Positions 36,141-45,100 of a stretch of DNA of 64,000 nucleotides are shown one piece after another. Positions within the stretch are counted from its first letter, which is position 1. Every line of letters begins with the position of its first letter. Both the position numbers and the translations under genes were made by a program. This DNA is from Nocardia flavorosea NBRC 108225 (GTDB taxonomy: Bacteria > Actinomycetota > Actinomycetes > Mycobacteriales > Mycobacteriaceae). The notes beneath the pieces are model-generated. The model was given only the letters and a program-made list of their open reading frames with translations, had not been told where the DNA came from and searched no databases. The stretch lies in NCBI RefSeq assembly GCF_001613385.1, contig NZ_BDCG01000015.1, positions 62,001-126,000 of the forward strand, read 5' to 3'.

Positions 36141-39100
36141 ATGACGCGGCCGGTCCGGACCAGGCCGCAGCGAACCCGGCGGCCCCGCGTGACCACTCTG
36201 CCGCAACTGATCGCCAATGCCGTCGAAACGAATCCCGATGGTGTTGCCCTCGTTCTCGCCGACGGTACCGGGCCCTTGGAACAGGTCGGTTACGCCGATC
36301 TGGACGCCTGGTCCAGCCGGTTGGCGCGGGCGCTGATAGCCCGCGGTATCGGCCCGGAGGACCTGGTCGCCGTGGCCATACCGCGTTCGCTGGACGCGGT
36401 TCTCGCCGTATGGGCCGTGGCCAAGACCGGTGCCGGGTTCGTCCCGATCGACCCGGCCTATCCACCGGGCTGGGTCGCGCACCTACTCGTCGACGCCGGC
36501 GCCCTCTACGGCCTGGCGGTGTCCTGGGTGCGCAACGAACTGCCGGAAGAAATCGAATGGTTGCAGGTCGACACCGTCGATACGGCTCGTTCGCTGGAGC
36601 AGTTCTCCGCCGACGCGGTCACCTACGCCGACCGGGTCCGCCCGTTGCGGGCCGAACATCCCGCCTACGTCACCTATGTCGCCGACGCCGAGACATTGCC
36701 GGACGGGGTCGTGGTGACCCAGGCCGGGCTGTCCGGTCTCTGCAGCGAACAGCAAGGCCGCTACCGGGTCGAACCCGATGACCGCACCCTGAACTTCGCG
36801 CCGCTGCCCTCGGATTCGTCGGTACTGGAACTGCTGCTGGCGCTGGGCGGCGCGGCGACCATGGTCGTGGTGTCCCCGCTGGTCTCGCGGGCCGACGAAC
36901 TGGCCGCACTGCTGCGGCGCACCGGCGTCACCCATGCCTACCTGCCCGCGGACGCGCTCGAACTGATCGACCCCGCCGGATTGGACGAACTGGGTGTGGT
37001 GATCGCCGGCCGGCGGCCGTGCCCCCCCGAGACGGTGCAGCGCTGGGCGATTCCGGTGACCGGCGGTTCGTCCCGGGTTCTCTACCAGGGGTACGGCCCG
37101 GCCGAAGTCACCGTCATGACCAATATCAGCTCACCGCTGGTTCCGGGTGGCCCGCTCACTCTCGGCGCACCGATCCGTGGGGTGACGGCGCATATTCTGG
37201 ACGAACAACTCGCCGCGGTTCCCGACGGTGCGGTGGGTGAGTTGTACCTGGGTGGTCTGCAATTGGCGCGCGGTTACCATCGCCGGCCCGGCCGGACCGC
37301 GCAACTGCTGGTCGCCGACCCGGTCGCCGCGGACGGCTCCCGCCTCTACCGCACCGGTGACCTGGTGCGGCGCGGGTCCGGTGGTGCCATGGAGTATGTG
37401 GGGCGGGTCGAGTTACCGGCTCTCGAAGGTCCCGCCGTGGTACCGCGGCCGAGTCGCGGCGAAACGGCCGTACCCGCGGCGGACGAGTCCCCGGCGCCGG
37501 AGACTCCGGCCGTATCCGGCCGGTGGCCCGCCGATGAACTACCCGATTACGAGCAGAGCCTGCCGATTCGGGACCCGGCGGAGCCGGGCCGGCCGGTTCG
37601 TGACGCCGATCCGACGACGAGCGGATTCGGGACCTCCGGACCGGATTCCGCTCCCGGCATCTCCGCACCGCGTGGACCGGACCCCGCGAGCGGTTCGCCG
37701 GAGCCGGTATCGCGCAGCCACGGGTTCGCCGGTCACCCCGACCGGCTTTCCCCGGACTCGTTACCGGAGCAGGGCAGCCGGCTGGCTTCCGAACAGCGGG
37801 ATATGGAACTGACGGGCCGTGGCTACCTCGAGATGCCCGACCGTCAGCAATCCCTTGCGGGCCGCGGGCCCCGTGGCGCTGCGGAAGCGTTCGAACCGGC
37901 AGTGGCCGATTCGCCCGGACCCGGTCTGTACGGCGCACCGGAAACAGCAGGACACGGTGCGGCCGAACGGGCAGAGGGGGAGTCTGCGGATTCGGCGTTG
38001 TCCCGGCCGGGATTCGCCGCGGCCCCCGAGCAGCACCGGTTCCAGGATTCGGCCGACGACTGGTTGCGTAGCGGCCAACAGCTTCCCGGACCCGTGGGTG
38101 GCCCCGGGGATCCCGCGAATCAGTTCCCGGCCGCCGCGGACCTGTTGCCGGGCGCCGCCCTGCGGCCTACCGGCTCCCCGGCCGCGGGGCCGGGCCCGGC
38201 GGATCTACTGTCCGGCGCCTCGACCCGGCCGGGCACCACCGACGCGCTACCGTCCCGGGGCGGCTCCGCGCCGATCCCCAGTGACGCCACTGCCTTCTAC
38301 GAACACCCACTGTCCACCGGGCGGGAGCCGGATCGCGTGGCCGAACGCGATGCCACGGCGCCCGGCCCCGCACAGCCGCTGTCCAATCGGCCGGACTGGG
38401 CAGTACCTCCCGCCTGGTCGGCGGAGCAGGAACTGCCGAACCGCTCCGATGGCGGGCCGGGCATTTCCGCCGACCCGGACGGGGCCCGGCCGGCCGGGCC
38501 GCCGGACCCGGTGGAACGTCCTGCGACCATTCCGCTCTCACCCGGACAGTTGCAGTTGTGGGAACGTAACCAGAGGGCGCCCGGTACCGCCGTCGAAACG
38601 ATCACCGCGGCAATGCGGCTGACCGGGACCCTGGACGCCGCGGCCATGCAGGCCGCGGTCGCCGATGTGGTCGACCGGCACGAAACCCTGCGCACCGTCT
38701 ACCCGGCGAGCGGCGCGGCACCGCAACAGGTGGTGCTGCCCCGCGAACAGTCCGTGCCCGAAGTGGTCGCCGAACCGGTGCCCGCCGCAGACCTGGGCGA
38801 ATGGCTGCACGCGTTATCGCAGACCGATTTCGACGCCGCCGCCGCCGACCAGGTCCCGGTACGGTTCGCCCTGGCCGAGCTGGGTCCGCGCGAACATGTG
38901 GTCGCGGTCGTGGTCCACCGGATCCTCGCCGACGAGGTCTCGGCCGGGTTACTGCTCCGAGACCTGCTGCGGGCATTCCTGGGCCGCCGCAACCGGTCGC
39001 GGCCGCTATGGCAGCCGCTGTCGATCCAGTACCTCGACTATTTCCTCGGCCGCCGGGCCGAACTCGGCGATATCGCGGACCCGGAATCACTCGCCGCCCG

Positions 39101-42100
39101 GCGCCTCGCGTACTGGCGCGAGTACCTGGCCGAACTGCCCCCACGGCTCGAGTTCCCGGCTGATACCCCTGCCGCCACCGGCGAAGGTGTGCACGCCTTC
39201 GATATCGGTACCCGCACCCATCGCCGGATCGCCGAAATTGCCCAGCGGGCCGGCACCTCCGAATTCATCGTGCTGCGGGCGGCCTTCGCGGTGCTGCTGG
39301 CCCGGTCGGCGGCGGTCGCCGATATCGTATTGGGCAGTTCCGTACGCGGAAGTGACGAACGCGAACTCGACGACTCGATCGGACCCTACGCCAACACCGT
39401 CGTCCTGCGCACCCGTATCGATCCGGCCGAATCCTTTCTCGACCTGGTGCAACGCGTCGCGGAATCCGATCGCCGCGCCTTCGCCAACGCGGACCTGCCG
39501 TTCGAACTGCTCACCGAGGCACTCGGTATCGACGGCTCCCTGTTCGATGTGGCGATCGCACTGCGGCACAACGATATCCCGCGGCTGGAAATGCCGAGCC
39601 TGACCACCGAACCGGTCGAGGTTCCCGCCGCACCGGTCGGGGCGGCGTTACGCCTGGTCATCGATCCGCACCGCGCGCCCGACGGTTCCCCGGACGGAAT
39701 CGCCGCCGCGTTCCGCTTCGCGGCGGACCGGATCGGGCGCACCTCCGTCGCCGAGATCGCCCGGCGATTCCAGCGGGTGCTCACCGTCGCCGGCGGTGAC
39801 CCGGACGGCCCGGTCGGCGATATCGACCTACTCTCGCGTGCCGACCTGGACCGACTGCTGGTGGTGTGGAACGACACCCGCTACCCGGTGGCGTCCGAAC
39901 TGCTGCTCGACGGCTACCGCCGAACCGTCGCCATCCGGCCCGATACGGTGGCCGTGGCCGATTCGGAAACCGAACTGAGCTACCAGGAATTCGACGCCCG
40001 GGTCAATCGTCTGGCACGCCGATTGATCGACGCGGGGGTAGGCGCGGAAACTGTGGTGGGTATCGCCACCCGGTGCACTCCCGATCTCGTGGTCGCGATC
40101 TATGCCGTGCTCACCGCGGGCGGCGCCTACCTGCCGCTGGACCCGCGGGACCCGGCGCACTGGACCGCTCAGGTCCTCGATACCGCCGTACCGGCCATGG
40201 TCGTGGCCGACCGCGCAAGCGAATCCCGGGCCGCCGAAGCCGTGCGCGCGAGCCGGCAGTCCGCACCGGTCCTCCTGGTCGATTCGGACGAGCTCGGCCG
40301 GTACTCCGCCGAGCCCGTACATTCCGCGGAACTGGCCCGCCCGGCACGGCCCGGTAACGCGGCCTGCGTGATGTGTGCATCGGCCGCCGTGGACGGACCC
40401 GAACTGGCGATCCTCTCGCATACCGCCCTCAACAACCAGATCACGCTGATGCTCGCCCAGACGCCGCTGGGCTTCACCGATGTCTACCTGCAGCGCAATT
40501 CGGCCACCGCCGCCACCTCCCTCTGGGGTTTCTTCCTGCCGCTGCGCGCCGGTGCCGAACTGGTATTGACCGGGCCCGCGGATACCCGGCAGATCGCCGA
40601 GGCCGTTACCGACCACGGGGTGACCGTCACCGATTTCGGGCCGGCCGAACTCGCCGAATTCGCCGAACTGGTCGATCCCGATCGCGTGAGCAGCCTGCGC
40701 GAGATCTTCGTGACCGGCGAACCGCTGTCGCCGGAGATCGTCTCCGCGCTGCGCACCCGCTGCGGCGCTCAGGTACACAACCTGTACGGGACCTGCGAAA
40801 CCGCGGTATCGGCCACCGCCTGGCCGGCCGCCGGATCGGCCGAACAGTCGGTCCCGATCGGCCTGCCGCAGTGGAACACCCGGGTCTATGTCCTGGACTC
40901 CCGCCTGCGCCCGGTCCCGCCGGGCGTGCCCGGCGAACTGTATCTCGCGGGTGACCAGCTGGCCCGCGGATACGCCGGCCGGATGGCGCTCACCGCGGAT
41001 CGTTTCGTGGCCAACCCCTTCGGATACGGCCAGCGCATGTACCGCACCGGCGATCTGGTGCTGTGGCGCGATGCCACCCACACCACACCGCAGCGTCTGG
41101 ACCTGCTCGGCCGCACCGACCACCAGGTCCGGTTCCGCGGCCACCGCCTCCGGCCACAGATGATCGCGGCAGCCCTGCGCACGCTGCCCGGGATCGCCGA
41201 TGCCGCGATCCTGGCGCGTACCGTCGCCGCGGGTAACGACCCGACCGCTCCGGGCGGCCGCTTGGCCGTCTATGTGGTGCCCGAACCCGGTGCCGATCCG
41301 GACCTCGACCGGGTCCGAGCCGGGCTCGCCCGGCTGTTGCCGGCTGCCCTCCTGCCGGTGGCGTACCAGACCGTCGAACGGATTCCGTGGAACTCCGCGG
41401 GCGAACCCGACCGCGACCGGCTGCCGGACCCCGACGAGATTGCGGCGCTCACCACCCCACTCGAGCCGGGCCCGCCGGAATCCGTCGCGCAGTTGCAGGG
41501 CCGTGGCGGAGAACCCGGAGCCGCGCCGGCCTCGGCAGCCGGCGCTTACGGGCTCGGCGATGCGCATACCGCGCACACAGACCTGCCCGGCCGCGCGGAT
41601 ACCCGGACCACTGCGGCGGGGGTCGTACGCGATGCCGGTGCCGCAGACACGGCCGGTGGTGCCGATGCGGAAACCGCGAACGCAGACCTGCCCGGTCGCG
41701 CCGGTTCCCGAGCCACGGGCACGGCCGGCCGTGCCGGTGGCGTACCTGCGGATGCCGCGGACGTCGTTGGCGAGGCCGTTGGCACAGGCGTGGCGGACAC
41801 GGCCGGTGGTGGGCCGGCGGACGCCGATATCGCCGCCGCTGCCGGTCTCGGGTCCGCGGCTGCGGACGTGGCCGACGATTCCGCGGGCGGCCTCGCGGAC
41901 GCGGAGGCAGACAGCCGCACCCGGGGCGAAACCGCGGATGAGGCACATACCGCCGGCGCAACCGCGGCTGCCGGTGCTGCCGGGGCCGGGTCGGCCGGTC
42001 GCCCGGGTACCGGGACCGGCGGCGGCGCCGACACGGCGACGGCCGCCGGTGTGGCAACCCGGCCGGGGGACAGTGCTGTCGTCGATACCGGTGCCTCGGA

Positions 42101-45100
42101 GCTCGCGGGTGCCGATATGCGCTCCGGAGCCGGCGTAGTCGACGGCGCGCGGGACGCCGAGCGCGATACCGCCGCGACCGATACGGGTACCACCCGGAAG
42201 CCGGGGCAGGCTGCGGCAGTTTCCGAACCGCAGCGTGTACCGGCCGGCGAGGGTGAGAGTTCCGGTGGTTCCGAGGTTTACGGCGAACTGCCTGCGACCC
42301 CCACCGTGATCCGTCTCCTCGACAATCCACTGCCGGGGGTCGAAGTCCGGTCGATCGTGCTGGATCTGCCCGCGGACCGGCCGCTCGATCACACCGAAGC
42401 AGTCGTTCGTGCACTGGTCACTCGCCATCCGCTGCTGTCGGCCCGGCTCGACACCAGCGATCGGTCACCCACCCTGTGGATTCCGCCGCGGGACCAGCGT
42501 GGCGACCGGCAGCATTGGTGGCTCGATTCCGGATCGGGCGAGAACACGGTGGCGACCGACGATGTGGTGCAGGCAGCCGCGGATGCCCTCGATCCGGCGA
42601 CCGGTCGCAATATCCATTTCGTGGTCACCGGCGTCGAATCTGCGCGTCGGCTGGTGATCGTGGCGAACGGTCTCGTGGTCGACGATCGGTCCTGGCGCGT
42701 GATCGTCGATGAACTGATCGCCGGTGATACCGCGCCGGCGGCGTCGGAATCGCGGCTGCCGCAGCTCGTACAGGCCCTCGATCAGCGCGCCCGGTCCATC
42801 GATCTCCTCGACGAGGCCGGTTGGTGGCGCCGGAATCTGGCGGGTGCCCGTACCGCGGCGCCGCTGGGTACCGTCGATCTGCGGGCTCGGCGCCGGGTAT
42901 CGCTGGCCATCACCGCCGAAGGCACCGCCGCGGTGACCGCCGCGGCCGACGCCTATCAGGCCACCGTGCCCGAGGTACTGCTGACCGCGGTCGCGATCGC
43001 ATTGCGCACCGGTGAACAGGGCGCAGTCGTCCGGGCGCTGGGCTCACTGGTGCGCTACGACGCCGATGCCCGCTCGCTGATGAGCCGCAGTGACGACCTG
43101 GTCGGCGGATTCGCCACCGAGTTCCCGTTGTCGGTGCAAGTGGCCGATATCGATACCGCCGATGCTCTGGTGGGGGGCCCCGCCGCAGGAGCCGCGCTCG
43201 CCCATATCCGCGATCTCGTCCGCTCGGTCCCGGGCGGCGGCGCCGGGTACGCGCTGCTGCGCTATCTGAGCGCGGAGACCTCCGCCGAATTCGCCGCCGC
43301 CGATTCGGGGCGGTTCACGTTGCGCTACCGCGACCTGCGGCCCGCCCGCGTGCACACCGACGGCCCGGCCGACGGGGTCCCGCTGGTCTTGACGGTCGAC
43401 GTCACCGACGACGGCCTGCTGTGCCGATTCGACTACGCCACCGAGGTTTTCCTCGGCGAAGATGTCAAAACCTTTGCCGAGCACTGGGTTCGCGCTTTGG
43501 GGGGACTGGCCGAGCACGGCCTCCGTCCGGCCCCGGTGCCACAGACACCTACCGCGCCGGACCACTATGCGCCGTCGGCAGCTGTTTCGGGCCCACCGAC
43601 CGGGCCGGACTCGTACGCGCCGCAACCAGCCGACGCGAGTGCACCATCGGATCGGCAACCGCCGACCGCCCCCGAATCACCCGCCGAGGGCCACTCCGGC
43701 GACCGAGCGTGGCGCCACGGCGGGCCCGGGCAAGAACCTGCGGACCGGGAATCCCACCCGGAGCACGATCCGCCGGTGCCGGTGCCGGTGCCGGTGCCGG
43801 TCCCGGACGCGGAGGTCACTTCCCTGCTGCGCCCGGTCACCGACCCACCGCATCCCCCCGTCGGCTCCGGCATGCCGCAGCGCCGGCGACGGGTCGGTGA
43901 CCCGGCTTCGGACGCACCCGACCCCGCCGAAGAGGGCCTCCCACAGCGGCAGACCGCGGATCTCGATGATCGCGCCGGAACCGCAGCCGGTCTGAACCCG
44001 AGCGGCCTGCCGCAGCGCCGCCCGCGGTCGCAGGATGGTCCGACCCCACCGGATTCGTCCACTGAGCCAGGCCTGCCGCAGCGCGCACGTCGGACAGGCG
44101 ACCAGGTCGCGGGAACAGAAGACCGGCGGTACGAAGCATCCCCGTCCGGTGCGATCGACCGGCCGCTGGACGGCGAGGAGCCGGGAGAAGCCGCGGACCG
44201 GGCCGGTCGAGTATCCCGGCTGAGCTCGAATGGCCTGCCGCAGCGCCGCCCGCAGATCGCTGATCAGGACGCTGGAACAGAGAACCGGCGTCCGGAGGTA
44301 TCGCTGTCCGGGCCCGCCGATTCGTCTACGAACGGCGAGGAATCAGAAGACTTCGCGGCCCCACGTGGAATGGCCGCCGGGCCGGGCCAGAGCGGTCTGC
44401 CCCAGCGACGCCCACTCTCGCGAGATGATTCGCTTTCGCCCGCCGGCCCGGCCCTTCCACAGCGCCGCCCCGATACCGGTGGTCCGGCCGTGGCATCCGG
44501 AAATGAACACCCGGACGCACCGACATCCGGCCCTGGCGTTTCGTCGCGACCCGCCGAGGAACCGTCGGCCCTGTCACCTGCCTCGGGCCTGCCGCAGGGT
44601 CAACCGCGGTTGCACGATGGCCCGCTGCTCCCGGGGTCGCCGTCTTCATCGGAACTGCCACAGCGCGGTCGGCAGTCCGCCGACCGGTCGGCAGGTGGCG
44701 CACCCACACCCGGAACCGGTGGTTTGCCGCAGCGACAGTCGCGGTCCGAAGACGGCTCGCCCTCGTCCGAGCCGCCGACCGGCTCCGGCCTGCCGCAACG
44801 GTCGCAGAACGGCTCGCTCTCGTCCGAGCCGGCGGCGGGTCCGGGCTCACCGCAACGGCAGCCCGATGGGGCGGACAGCTCGCTTCCGTCGGAGCCCGCA
44901 TCCGGTCCGGCACTGCCGCAGCGGCACCACCCGGCCGGTGAGCAACTCGCGGAGACCGGGGCACAGCATCCGGAATCACCGCTCGCCGGACTTGTCGATG
45001 CGCCGCGGGTGAGTGCGGACTCCGGAAGCCCGCATGACGAGGCTGCCGATACGGGTTCGAACGGACTGCCGCAGCGCCGGCCGACACTGCAGGGGGGCCC

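Noticed and set aside
39828-42428. 866-residue minus-strand frame opposite the second giant gene
   Set aside because: It has no recognisable domain, and the sense strand encodes C-like and A-like domains. It is open because of codon bias.
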